Position numbers and translations under genes: made by a program
In this document: piece by piece, positions 10,245-21,885 of the stretch
Layout: every line of letters starts with the position of its first letter
How positions within the stretch are numbered: the first letter of the stretch is position 1
The notes under the pieces: generated by a model
Databases searched by the model: none
Seen by the model: only the letters and a program-made list of their open reading frames with translations
What the model was told of the DNA's origin: nothing
NCBI GenBank assembly: GCA_950295325.1
Contig: OX485808.1
Coordinates: forward strand, 9,736,501 to 9,800,500
Length of the DNA: 64,000 nucleotides
Source: Polytrichum commune
Taxonomy: Eukaryota > Streptophyta > Polytrichopsida > Polytrichales > Polytrichaceae
Reading direction: 5' to 3'

Positions 10245-12151
10245 TGTGAGCCCAAAATGGTGCTCACATGTGTTCTTAACTCTTGTAAATCATTACAAGT
10301 GATGTTTTAGTGCTTTATGATTATTCACAAAAAAATATAAAAAGAGTGAAGCTTGAAAGAAGCTATGTTTAAGCATTAGGCTTGTTTGGAGTGGATTGAT
10401 TAAAGTTTAGTAGTGTGAGGAAGCTCCTTAGTTGGTGAGCGTAGTAGGTGGAGAACCAAGGGTAGTTCCTTGAGTTAAATGCTTGAATTATGATCTATGT
10501 TGTTCGTTTGAGGACAAAGGCTTAGAAGATAGGATGAGAGCCTACAAAGTAAGCAAGGGATTACGAAGGTTTATCTTGAGCCTTGAGGGTGCTCACCTCC
10601 TCAACTCACTATATAAACCCTTATTTTTCCCTCGTTTTTTCTCTTTCCTTCGTGCTCATTGGCACCCCACGTGTTATAAGTGTGGGTGTGTGGGAAGCAA
10701 GGTAGGGGCACGTGTGTGTGCATGGTCTTAAGGTGGAGAGCCAAGACTAGTTAAGCCTTGAAATGGGCTTAACTTTTTGTTAGGATTAGCTTTGGATTGG
10801 AGAATTTAGAATTTAATTCATAGTTTTTAATTTGTAGTATTTGGAGTTATATTATCAAGACTTATAGTTACTTGGACGTGCAAAGTTTAAATCTATGATA
10901 TATGTGTGGATTTAATTTATTGTTTGGTATTCACCTGAGGGCCGAATAATAAGACAGAAGGTGTTGGAGAGGCCAGCTTTTGGTTTTGTTCTGTTAAGCT
11001 GCAGGGAGGCTGCTGGAATTATTTAATAGGCTAGCGGTTGAAGTTAACCTCTGGTTCAGTCTAGGTTGGGTTATCAGGAAACCTTCTGTATTGGCTAGCT
11101 TGTTAAGTTAGTAGAGTTTAATCTTTTATTTAGTCAGGCTTAAGCTGCAGGGAGGCTGCTGGAATTATTTGATAGGCTAGAGGTTGAAGTTAACCTCTGG
11201 TTCAGTCTAGGCTGGGTTATCAGGAAGCCTTTTGTATTAACTAGTTGTTAAGTCAGTAGAGTTTAATCCTTTGTTTAGTCAGGCTTAAGCTGCCGGGAGG
11301 CTGCTGGAATTATTAATAGGCTAGTGGTTGAAGTTAATCTCTGGTTCAGTCTAGGCCGGGTTATCAGGAAGCCTTCTGTATTGGCTAGCTTGTTAAGTTA
11401 GTAGAGTTAATCTTTGTTTAATCAGGCCTAAACTACCGAAAGGCTGCTGGAATTATTTATCGGGCTAGCGGTTGAAGTTAATATTTGTTTCGGTCTAGGC
11501 TGAATTAGTGGGAAACCTTCTGTATTAACTAGTTGTTAGTCAGTTAAGTTCAATCTTTGATTTAGTCGAATTTAAGCTACTGGAAGTTGCCCGGTTTAGT
11601 TGGACGATTAATCAGCTAAGTTTAATCTTTAGTTAGTCTTGAGAGTTAAGTTGCTGGGTTAGTATATCGAGTCGGACTACGTGGTTCAACTAATCAGTTA
11701 ACAATTCCATTAAAGGGTTGAACTTGGAAGGAAGTGGTGAAGGCTTGTGAAGAGGAGGCTAAGATAAGTTGTACAAGTATTTTTCAATACTTAAGCTTAT
11801 GTGCCTCATGGAATCAACATGTCATAGCCTCAGCGAGGTGTCATGCACTAGTGAGGAGTCAACAGCTAGGACTAAAGTTATACGAGGTAAATCCTTGAAG
11901 GCATGTGTGGCCAAGGCGGCAGGGTGGACTTTGGAAAAAGCCAAGAATGTAACCTTACCCGAGGTTTCCATTAATAAAATGACATGACTTGGATTAAGTT
12001 GGAGGTTCACCAAGAGTTGTATGTTTTACGAATATCCCAACTGTGTATTGGAATCACATTTTGAACTACTGAGGAGGGAGTTGTTACGTGTCAATCCAAA
12101 GTTTCACACTCGGGCTAGGACGAAATCAAGGGTGATGGGCTTTGGGTGACA
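10245..12151 (+). mobile_element. LTR copy F, possibly a 5' LTR with adjoining primer-binding-like site
   Basis: Starts TGTGAGCCCAAAATGG and ends CTTTGGGTGACA. TATAAAAAG is at 10336-10344 and the hairpin at 11775-11792, both in the family positions. It holds a ~145-bp tandem array (about 10960-11640). No matching TSD is found: TCTGT precedes and TAAAT follows. Directly after the right end, AAATGGTGCGTCCGCCGGGA looks like the start of an LTR-retrotransposon internal region, which is why I suspect a 5' LTR. No partner 3' LTR was found: the next same-strand copy (18565) has its own perfect TSD. Confidence 0.6.
10960..11640. repeat. Tandem array inside copy F, unit about 145 bp
   Basis: About four and a half units, recognisable by TAAGCTGCAGGGAGGCTGC at about 10995, 11141 and 11285, then more diverged at about 11428 and 11572. 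Each unit also contains TTGAAGTTAACCTCTGGTTC and CTAGGCTGGGTTATCAGG. Confidence 0.8.
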
Positions 12152-12152
12152 T

Positions 12153-12176
12153 AAATGGTGCGTCCGCCGGGAGACA
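12153..12176 (+). promoter_or_regulatory. Possible tRNA primer-binding site
   Basis: TGGTGCGTCCGCCGGGAGAC lies 4 bp after the end of LTR copy F. TGG plus a GC-rich stretch just inside a 5' LTR is the usual layout of a reverse-transcription primer site. Which tRNA 3' end it matches was not determined, so the assignment rests on position and form only. Confidence 0.35.
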
Positions 12177-12327
12177 AAGCAGAGACTAGGATAAAGACTT
12201 AGAAGGCGGTAGGAGAACCAGGAGTTGGAGACAAGTATGGAAGGAGCGCTCGAGGAAGGTAAGTATTTCATGTTTTGATAGTTAGTGAGTTGAAATTATG
12301 CAATTTCATTTATGGAGGGAGCGCGGC

Positions 12328-13323
12328 TGTCGCGCACCTCTCCATGAGGAGTGCCCGAAACACCATGGGCACAAGGGGGACCCCGGAGTGACACCCGGGA
12401 CTTGTGGCGCCGTTGGTGAGAGGGCCCAAGTGATTCTAGTGTGGGTGAGGGCCCCGGGCGTTGGGAACGCCTCCCACCCACGGAGACTAGGAGGCACAAG
12501 GGTAAGGCCATGAGCTATGCGTAGCTCATGGCGTGGTGATTCTAGAATGCTCAAGAACACCTCAATCGGAGGTGTGAGCTAGGAGTTATGGCCATTTGAG
12601 TGGGGCGTTGTCCCGGGACAGCGCCCTGGTTCAGCAGTGCCTGGGAGTGACTCCCGGGACTGCCAAGGTTCAAAGAGGCATAACGTCCTCATAACTTGTC
12701 CAAATGGGGCAAGTGAGGAGTCCATCGGCATCTACGCAAAACGTAGATGAAGATGGAGTGGTTGGTTGCTAGCATCGGACATCATACAAGGAAGTTATGA
12801 TGGTCTGAAGCTGCTAGAGGCTTCTTAGCCCAGCGGCTAAGGGAGAATGTCCACTTGGCCCCAACTCTTGGTGGAGAGACAAGAGGTTGGTTGACGGTGA
12901 GGTAGGGGCCCCGTGTAAAGTCCTAGAGGCTTATATGGGTGAGGTGGTGTGGCCTCACCCACCCGAGGCCGAACGGCACGGCCTCCATGGGCTTTGGCCC
13001 ATTGTGAGGCCATAGTTGCCTAGTATAGTTCGGGTTGTTGTAGTGTTGCTCCGGCAACGCGATGATCAACATAAGATTGGACTTCCATGGATGGAAGTCC
13101 ACATCTAAGGATTGGTTACCGATAAAAGGGGTTGGTTACCGATTAAAGGGGTGTGTCCCGAAATCAAAGTAGGAGGGTTGGTTCCCCTCCTATGAACTAA
13201 TGGTCCGGGGTTAGAGGAGCTAACCATTAGCATGGCGGTATGCGAAGGGTTAGCGACTCGTAACCTTTGCTAGAATTGAAAATTGGCAAGATGGTCAAGG
13301 GGGGGCTAGCAAGGGTTGCGACA
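12328..13323. mobile_element. Solo LTR S2 (TGTCGCGCACC family)
   Basis: The same unit as S1, from TGTCGCGCACCTCTCC to GGGTTGCGACA, with the perfect 5-bp TSD GCGGC at 12323-12327 and 13324-13328. It interrupts the sequence downstream of LTR copy F. Near 13115-13150 the words GGTTACCGAT and AAAGGGGT occur twice, a small internal duplication not present in S1. Confidence 0.88.
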
Positions 13324-14398
13324 GCGGCTAAGGTATTTACTAAACTCTCTTGGGATGGCATAACAAGATCACGCTAATAGGATTCAAATTAGTTCATTAA
13401 GAGTAGAGGGATAATTAAGATTTAAGAAGTGAACTTTGACATTCACCTCGGGGTGAGTGTCTAAGTTTTTGAATTGGGGATTGTTGCATTTGAATTTGAG
13501 TTGTTAGATTTTTATGGTGTTGTATCAAACACGGTCGAGAGTGAATGCTAACATACAGGAGGAAGCGAATTGCTTGAGGTAAGCAACACTCTTCAAAGTG
13601 AAATTTTAATTAATTAAAGAAGGATTTTAGTACGTGTTATTATCGTTAACCGAAGTAGAGGGTAATTCCTAACTTGTGATATGGTGTAAGAAATCGAAGG
13701 GTGAAGCTTCGATTTCTAACATAATACACAAGAAGGGTCAGCCCCTCACATGAGGTATTGTGGCGAATGTTATGTGGAAAGGGACGTGAGCAGGTGATAC
13801 TCTCACTAACCTAGAAGTTAATATAAGCATGCCTATCCCCTGTTTGGAATTTTTCACCTAAGTTGACTTGCAGGTTCTTTTTCCTTACCTCCAAAATATT
13901 TAAATTACACCAAGACAAACGATAATATTAAGAGTGGAGGTTGTGAGGAGTTTTGATTGGTCAAAGTAAGGGTTGAACGATCCATTATGGATGCAAGGTA
14001 AAACTAGATCCTAAAGACCTAAATTAGCAGTAGGATTGAAAAAAAATGTCAATAGACGGAGGTCATCTAGAGTTAGTGAAGTTATAGAAAAAATAGATGT
14101 TAGGATAGATTCAAGGTTCTACATCACAAGATTCAAGGCATTAAATCAGATTGGAATCCATCTTCTATTATCGTTGATAATGCACAGGCAAAAATCAATA
14201 CATTGGGGTAAGCTATTTGCACATGTTCTTCCCACCTGTTTAATTGTATATTTCACCTAAATATTTATATCCTTCATAGGCAGATAACATTCATACAATG
14301 TCATGCAAATAGTATTGGTGGAACACAACAAATTTATAGAGTGACATACATGTTCTTCAATTATTGTCCTGCATCTCACACCATCTTCTGTTCCGTGT
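13324..14398. other. Stretch without recognisable gene (possible retroelement interior)
   Basis: No gag, protease, reverse transcriptase or integrase motif is visible in any frame. The region may be the non-coding interior of the element whose 5' LTR would be copy F, or ordinary intergenic DNA. Confidence 0.4.
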
Positions 14399-15646
14399 TG
14401 CCTGCGCAACATGGTGTGGCCGGATGCCAAAAAATTTCTGTGTCTATGGCACGTCAGGAAGGCATAGGCAGAGAATGCAGTGAAGAAAATACCAAATGCT
14501 AAAGAATGCACCAATGTTCTCCAAATGCTTGGTGACATAATGTATGCATGGAAAAAGTTGCAAAGTTGATGATGATCATGTGGACTGGGCCCTGCACCAA
14601 CTCGACAAGATATCATTGTCTCGTCCACAGGCAACCTCCTTTATGCGATACATGAATGAAGTTTGGCGACCAAAGACCACAATGTGGTGTGTTGGAGCCT
14701 GACGGATACCGCATGCAGGACAAAACACAAATGTTGCTATTGAGTCCTACCATTCCAACTTGAAGAGTGTTCTACATTTTTCCAAGGAGAGGTTTGTGGG
14801 TAGGCATATGGACTGGCTTATCTATCATCTAACAGATGATGTTTTGACTCACTATTGGTACATTGTGCAGTGCAAAGCATATGGATTCATATGCAACAAG
14901 AAACATGAGGGCATTGTTGCATCGACAATTATAAGAGCGAGCGACATACCTGACACGAACGTCTTGATTTGTATGGACGAAGATGTAGCATATGTTGGGT
15001 CTGTAAACAACCACCCGAAGGTGTGGACCATCAAATGTCCAGATTCCGAATGGGCACAATGCGACTGCCCCGTCGCCATGTAGGGCATGATTTGCAAACA
15101 TACCGTCAAAGTGTTTAAGATACTCCACCCTGGTGTTGACGACGGTGTCATAGTTCGTGAGGCGGGTACGAAACATGGAACACAACGCTCCACTCCAATG
15201 GCACATGCCTATTTGAGGATGTCGCAACAAACTACTCGACTCCATGTTCCGTCTGACGTGGGGAGCCCTTTCGTCGTTGAGCCTGTGGTGCAGGACTATG
15301 TTATTAATATGGACGTTGACGAAGAACACACTCCTCTACCTCATCTAGAGTCTATCTTTGTTGAATCAGAGCACCCCTCACAGTTCTCATCCCAGTCTAC
15401 ACATGTAGAGTCCTGCACCCCCCTGCCCCTTTCCCAGGAGAGTTCTTCACGTGGAGCTCCGACCGCAACCGCAGATGACATATTCTCCTTAATTTCACGG
15501 AAGGCCGAGCAACATCCAGTTCTTCAAGATCACTTGATTGCCGGCCTTAACGAAATTCCTAGCAAACAATACCAGCTCATAGCTAGAGGTGTCACAAAGG
15601 TGCCGTTGACCCCTACGCCAACTTCATTCCCAGAAAGAACAGGTGA
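14399..15646 (+). pseudogene. MULE-type transposase pseudogene with SWIM zinc finger
   Basis: The conceptual product contains the MULE-domain signature WPDAKKFLCLWHVRKA (about 14416-14464), then RPQATSFMRYMNEVWRP, then ESYHSNLKSVL, then the SWIM zinc finger CDCPVAM-stop-GMICKH (about 15060-15100), whose CxC...CxH ligands are all present. Proteins of this kind are Mutator-like transposases or their domesticated FAR1-like relatives, which act in the nucleus on DNA. It is broken: TAG at 14465-14467, TGA at 14700-14702, TAG at 15081-15083 inside the zinc finger, and at least one frameshift near 14562. The tail after the SWIM motif is Ser/Thr/Pro-rich and runs into LTR-like copy H at 15647. No N-terminal part was recognised. 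The opposite-strand open frames over this region are shadows. Confidence 0.75.
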
Positions 15647-17155
15647 TGTGAGGCCTAAACTCCCACCCCTTAAGCGTCCTAGTCCGGGTGAGAGCCCAGG
15701 CTCACATGCACTCACTTGACCACCTTGGTCTTGAGATCCAACTTTCCACACCTCCACACTAGGGATATAAAACACACAACTTTATTCACGAGTCACAAGG
15801 TGATGAGCATTTAAGAATACTCTTCTCCTTTTCTTCATTGCCATGCACCATGGTCCCATGAACACCCAACCATCCAAACTCTAATCCCTGATCATGAGGT
15901 AACTAACTTCCCAACTAACTCCCACTAAGCTAGAAGCCATGCTAATTATGCAATTGGCGAGTCAATCCCCTAACCCTACACTGATTCCCTAATCCACACC
16001 CTAATTCAAATCCTAGCTCACCCATTCGGCCTCTCCAGTGCTTTCCCTCCTAGCAGCAGCCTTGAATCTCAGAAGTCTCAGTCAGAGTGGTCCTGATGTG
16101 TCATCCCCTCCAGCTGCTAATCTGTCCCCATACTGCCGGTCTCCCCCAGCGCTTCCCCGGTACCCACTCTGTGCCGATGCTGCTGGCTTTATCCAGCACT
16201 TCCTCCTTCATGCGGCCGTCAACCATTTGGTGGAATGCACAGACCCCTCCATTTATTTCTCGACAGCTGCCTCCCTGGCCCGATCTCCGAGCTGCATTCT
16301 GGATCAGAGGCAACTTCGGCATTTTATTGAATTCCAACTACAACCCAACCCAGTAGCTGCATTTTGCTAGCAGCCAGCCACTGAATTGCTTCCCAATTCT
16401 CTCAATCATAGCCACTTCTGGATTCAACACAGAAACAATAAAAATGCAGAAAATGAAGTTCTGTCCTCTGATTGTGAATTCGCATTGTCTCTGCGCTCCT
16501 GGAGAGTTTGTTCGGCAATGCAGGAGTGCATCGTGAAGTCTCCCCCTCCTCGTCAATTCGCCCAGTGAGCCTCTGGCTCATTTCCGAACCTCCAACCTAC
16601 TCCGCCCGCCTTCCTCGAAGGCTGGTATGAATCTCTTCTTTTCCCCAGAGGCATCCACCTTCAGGTGTACTCATCCCCGCCTCACCCCAGCAGCTGATGT
16701 CCTAGCACCTACATCTCGCCGCCTCGCCCTAGCCTCCAACCCCTTGCGGCATATTTCCATACCCCCTGTCTCCCTTCCCCTTGGCGCTGCCAAAACCCAA
16801 AACCCTCTCTGCTCCCCCGCTGCTACCTAATCCTCTCCCACCGCTAAGAGACAAGCTTGATCCAAAGGTCCCTACCCTTAAACAACAGTGGCTATTAGGA
16901 TAATTGGTGACTACACAAGCCTAATTCAGTCAATAAAACCCAGCCCAACCAAACTACCATACTCCCAATTCCCATTAATCTATTCTTTCACCAATAACTT
17001 GAATGTAGCTACCCCTTCCAATCTAACATCCAATCCTAACCTAACCCCAAAACATCACTTTTTTAATGTTTTAATAAGATAATAATAAATCCAAACTCGG
17101 GCCTTAATCAATTCTAAACTTAACACCCATGTGTGCACATGCTTTTGGGCTCACA
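15647..17155 (-). mobile_element. LTR-like element, copy H (diverged)
   Basis: Starts TGTGAGGCCTAAACTCC, contains the family word TTAAGCGTCCTAGTCCGGGTG, and ends GCTTTTGGGCTCACA. A hairpin-like AGCATTTAAGAATACT lies at 15806-15821, as in the siblings but with one broken pair. It has no obvious minisatellite and no clear TSD (GGTGA before, ATGAA after), so it is older or rearranged. It sits directly at the broken end of the MULE pseudogene. Open frames at 16038-16370 show no recognisable domain. Confidence 0.6.
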
Positions 17156-18564
17156 ATGAATGAGAAATTGCATTCATAACTCTTAAAATAGTAAAGGAAT
17201 AGGCAATTAGTCAATTAGGAAGGGAAACCAACTTGTGGGATACGAAACTCTATGTTGATCGTAGTATAGAGATCTCACAAGGCATGGAATGGACATGTGA
17301 CAATTGGAGATGCATTTTTGGTATCCCAGTTTTTAACAGATGTGACTCTTAGGTAGGGTAGGATAAGAAGAAGGAGGAAGAAGACAGAAAGGAGGAGAGC
17401 ATTAATTTTTTACCTTCCTCTCGTGAAGAGAGTAGATTTCCAAAACTTGTTTGTCATCTCCTCCGATTCTCGGAAGTAATTGGGTGTGAAACCCTTAGTT
17501 TCATTGTAAATCATCTTTTGAAATATATCAAGTACATTTCAGTCATCTCACTCTTGCACAGTGTGTTCTTGTATGTTGGAATGTCAAGTCTTGTTGTCTA
17601 ACCTGAAATCAATTCGGGCGTGTGATACTCTTGAATGAAAGAACGTGGGATTCCTGAATACAATTTAGTCCAGAATTTCTTGGACAATATCTTAAGGTTG
17701 TGATTTTAAAAGAGGAAGTGTGTGTTGTTTGAATTGTTTAGGTGTGAAGCTCGAGAATCTCATTGTGCATCTTCTCTGGATATGTGTCTGTCTACACTGT
17801 GGTAAATTGTGATTTTCCTACTCGCGAAAGGACCCCTGAAAGTAAGTATCCAGAGAAAACAAGAATACGAGGATGAGTCTGATGTAAATATTTGTGCACC
17901 GGTGTTACGTGAGTTTCTCACATGGAAACATGACTTGTGGTCATATTCTAGTTCGGAGTTAGTCATAAGATTTGAACGATTCACCGAATTTGATCTCTAT
18001 CGGAATTATTTAGGAGTCAATCCCTTCACTTGAACGAACCATAAATATCATACCATTTTATGGTAGAACTTAAAGATGAGAAGTCTTTAGTGTGTCATAA
18101 AATGATTAATATAACAAATTCTGAAGTCAAATAATATTCAGAATAGAATTAAAGAGAAAATATGCATGATACAAGGAATAAGGCAGTTGTATCTTATCCA
18201 TTAGAGCTAGAAAAGTGAATATCTCATGCCTCGAGAAGACCAGAACAACAATCTCGGGGATAAGTGTCCAAATTTCGAGAGCAACACAATTCCCCATACT
18301 GGTTTCGAAGTACCTTAATAGGTGGCATCATATCGAAATCGAACAACAAGAGGGGAGGTGAAAGTAGTCTGTCAAAGCGAGGGAAAGTGGATTTCAACCA
18401 TTATTGTTTCCATATAAGTGTCGATCACACTATCAAGAAATTTTTGTAGTTCGGAGCACTGATTCTTGAGAGAAGAATTTATGAAGCATTGGATTCACGT
18501 GTTTGACACCTGAAACACGAGAGATGCCTCAATCAACAATAATCAATCCAGAATATTCGACTGG
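17156..18564. other. Stretch without recognisable gene
   Basis: Short open frames only (for example 17809-18033 on the plus strand), with no motif I recognise. After removing copies G and D this stretch is continuous with 19634-19747 and 22313 onward, so it is the host sequence of both insertions. Confidence 0.45.
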
Positions 18565-19633
18565 TGTGAGCCCAAAATGATGCCCACATGTGTTGTTAAC
18601 ACTTGTAAAACGTTACAAGTGATGTTTTTATGATTTATGATTATTCACAAAAATATAAAAAGAGTGAAGCTTGAAGAAAGCTAAGTTTAAGCATTAGGCT
18701 TGTGTGGAGTGGATTGAGTAAGTTTAGTAGTGTGAGGACATGACCTTGGTAGAAAGTGTGGTAGGTAGAAAGCCAAGGATAGTTAAATATTTGAATTAGG
18801 ATCTTTGTTGATCGTTTGAAGGAGGAAGACTTAGGAGATAAGATGAGAGCCTACAAAGTAGAAGGAGATTTCGAAGGCTTATCGTGAGCCTTGAGGGTGC
18901 TCACCTCCTCAAACTCACTATTTAAGACCTCGTTCTTCCCTCACTCATCTTCTCTTTCTTTCGTGCTCATTGGCACCCCACGTGTTATAAGTGTGGGTAC
19001 GTGGGAAACAAGATATGAGCACGTGTGTGTGCATGGGTGTAAGGTTAGGAGCCAAGGCTAGTTGGCCTTGAAGAAGGCTTGACCTCTTGTTAGTAATAGT
19101 TGGGCGAGAATGATTTAAAGTTCAATTTATGGCTTTGTTTGAATACTTAGATTTACCTTGATTAGCCTTATATTTATGCGGATGTGCAAAGTCTCTTATT
19201 GGAGCATTTAGTTTTGTTGGACTTCATATGAATTTTTGAGAGCCAAAAAACCGAGACTATGTCTAAACTTCCAAAAACTAGTGAAAAAATGCAGATTAAA
19301 AAGGAACAGCATAGAATTGCGACCATATACTTTGTGGCAGTAGAAATATTATTGCATATTCATGTAGAGGACTTCATAACCTATCCATGGATACCAAGAA
19401 CTCATTTTTTGGACTTCATATGAATTTTTTAGAGCCAAAAAACCGAGACTATGTCCAAACTTCCAAAAAAATAGTGACACATTCTTATAGTTTTTTACTT
19501 ATGATGTTTTTGACTTGTGATATTTTTGACTTATGATGTTTATTGAATTACCGAGGGAGGATTTTCTACGTGTCATTATAACTTTTCCACTCGGGCTAGG
19601 ACGAAATCGAAGGGTGGAGAATTTTTGGTGACA
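18565..19633 (+). mobile_element. Solo LTR, copy G
   Basis: Starts TGTGAGCCCAAAATGATG and ends TTTTTGGTGACA, with a perfect 5-bp TSD ACTGG at 18560-18564 and 19634-19638. TATAAAAAG lies at 18655-18663. Its first ~450 bp are closely similar to copy F (10245 onward). It lacks a long minisatellite but holds a two-copy direct repeat of about 55-60 bp (19221-19276 and 19411-19468, word ACTTCATATGAATTTTT). At 1069 bp it is the shortest member. Confidence 0.82.
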
Positions 19634-20274
19634 ACTGGTCTCCATGAATTTGGTGAATCTTGCTCATTAGATTATGGGGGTGGAGGTTGTTGAAGGAATC
19701 TCCTCGCAGTCGACGAAGAGGAAGCAGTTGCGAAGCTAATGGAGTTGTATGAGCCAAAATGGTTGCTCATATTTGTTTTATGTTTAAAATCTATTTAGAA
19801 TTGCATTTGGAGTGTTGTTGAAACAATCAAAAGTATAAAAAGAGTGAGGCTTGGTGTGGTTTATGTTTTAGGCCTTAAGCCTATTTTGTGTGGTCAATTA
19901 GAAGCTTAGTGGCATTAGGGAGTGTTTTGATTAAGTGAGTAGTGTTTGATGAAGCAAGGGGAAGGGCCTTGGATTTAAATGTTTGATTTAGAACATGTTC
20001 TTGTTGGTTTAGGGGGTGAGGGTTTAGTGGATAGGATAAGGTCCTACTAAGTAGGAGAAGGTTTAGGAGTTTGTGGTCTTGGGTGCCCTCTCCTCCTCTT
20101 CCTCATCTCTTTTTCTTTTTCTTCCTCTCCCTTCCTCTCATCTCTCTCTCTATTCTCTAGGATTTTGAGCTCTTAGAGCTAAAAAAGAATGTGCGAATTA
20201 GGTAGGGGGATTAGGGAAATTAGTGGAATTAGGTAGGAAGTTAGGTAGGGGGATTAGGGAAGTTAGCGGAATTA

Positions 20275-21885
20275 GCAAGGACTTAAGTCTGGACTGGTAG
20301 AGTTACGAAGAATGCAACAGCTGGGCTAAAGTCTGGATTGGAGTGCGGCGAAGGATGCAGCAGCTGGGCTAAAGTCTGGACTGGTAGCGCTACGAAGGAT
20401 GCAACATGAGGACTTAAGTTTGGACTGGAGAGCTGCGAAGGGGGCAGCAGCTGGGCTAAAGTCTGGACTGGTAGAGCTGCGAAGGAGGCAGCATCAAGGG
20501 CTTAAGTCTGGACTGGTAGGGCTACGAAGGATGCAACAGCTGGGCTAAAGTCTGGACTGGTAGAGCTGCGAAGGAGGTAGCAGCTGTCGCGCACCTCTCC
20601 ATGAGGAGTGCCCGAAACACCATGGGCACAAGGGGGACCCCGGAGTGACACCCGGGACTTGTGGCGCCGTTGGTGAGAGGGCCCAAGTGATCCTAGTGTG
20701 GGTGAGGGCCCCGGGCGTTGGGAACGCCTCCCACCCACGAAGACTAGGAGGCATGAGGGTAAGGCCATGAGCTATGCGTAGCTCATGGTGTGGTGATTCT
20801 AGAATGCTCAAGAACACCTCAATCGGAGGTGTGAGCTAGGAGTTATGGCCATTTGAGTGGGGCGCTGTCCCGGGACATCGCCCTGGTACAGCAGTGCCTG
20901 GGAGTGATTCCCGGGACTGCCAAGGTTCAAACAGGCATAACTTCCTCAAGACTTGCCCAAATGGGGCAAGTGAGGAGTCCATTGGCATCTACGTGAAGCG
21001 TAGATGAGGATGGAGTGGTTGGTTGTTGGAATCAGATATCGTACAAGGAAATTATGATGATCTGAAGCTGCTGGGGGCTTCTAGGCCCAGCGGCTAAGGG
21101 AAAATGTCTACTTGGCCCCAACTCTTGGTGGAGAGACAAGAGGTTGGTTGACGGTGGGGTAGGGGCCCCGCGTAGAGTCCTAGAGGCTTATATGGGTGAG
21201 GTGGTGTGGCCTCACCCACCCGAGGCCGAACGGCACGGCCTCCATGGGCTTTGGCCCATTGTGAGGCCATAGTTGCCTAGTATGGTTCGGGTTGTTGTAG
21301 TGTTGCTCCGGCAACGCGATGATCAACATAGGATTGGACTTCCATGGATGGAAGTCCACATCAAATAAATGGGTTACCGATTAAGGGGTGAGTCCCGAAA
21401 GCAAAGTAGGAGGGTTGGTTCCCCTTCTATGAACTATATGGTCCGGGGTAAGAGGAGCTAACCATTAGCATGGCGGTATGCGAAGGGTTAGCGCTCGTAA
21501 CCTTTGCTAGAAAGGAAAATTGGCAAGATTGTCAATGGGGGCTAGCAAGGGATGCGACAGCATCAAGGGCTTAAGTCTGGACTAGTAGAGCTACGAGGGA
21601 TGCAACAGCTGGGCTAAAGTCGAGATTGGAGCGCGGCGAAGGATGCAGCATCTGGGCTAAAGTCTGGACTGGTAGAGCTACGAAGGATGCAGCAGCAGGG
21701 CTTAAGTTTGGACTGGAGAGCTGCGAAGGAGGCAACAGCAAGGGCTTAAGTCTGGACTGGTAGAGCTGCGAAGGAGGCAGCAACTGGGCTAAAGTCTGGA
21801 CTGTTAGAGCTGCGAATTAGGCAGCAACAAGGGCTTAAGTTTGGACTGGAGAGCTGCGAAGAGAGGCGGCAGCCGAGGCTTATTA
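20275..21885. repeat. Minisatellite inside copy D, unit about 43 bp, split by S3
   Basis: Units of GCTAAAGTCTGGACTGGTAG and AGCTGCGAAGGAGGCAGCA alternate with variants containing AGGGCTTAAGTCTGGACTGG. The array occupies 20275-20584 and continues at 21560-21885 after the solo LTR. Confidence 0.85.
20585..21559. mobile_element. Solo LTR S3 (TGTCGCGCACC family), inside the copy D array
   Basis: Same termini as S1 and S2 (TGTCGCGCACC...GCGACA). The flanking 5-mers are GCAGC (20580-20584) and GCATC (21560-21564), four of five matching; in a minisatellite this could be mutation or later recombination between units. It shows more substitutions relative to S1 than S2 does. Confidence 0.85.

Noticed and set aside
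14829-15329. 166-codon minus-strand frame
   Set aside because: Shadow of the MULE transposase relic on the plus strand, which carries the recognisable SWIM motif.
10245-19633. A full LTR retrotransposon with copy F as 5' LTR and copy G as 3' LTR
   Set aside because: Copy G has its own perfect TSD (ACTGG on both sides), the sequence before it has no polypurine tract, and no gag-pol was seen between the two.
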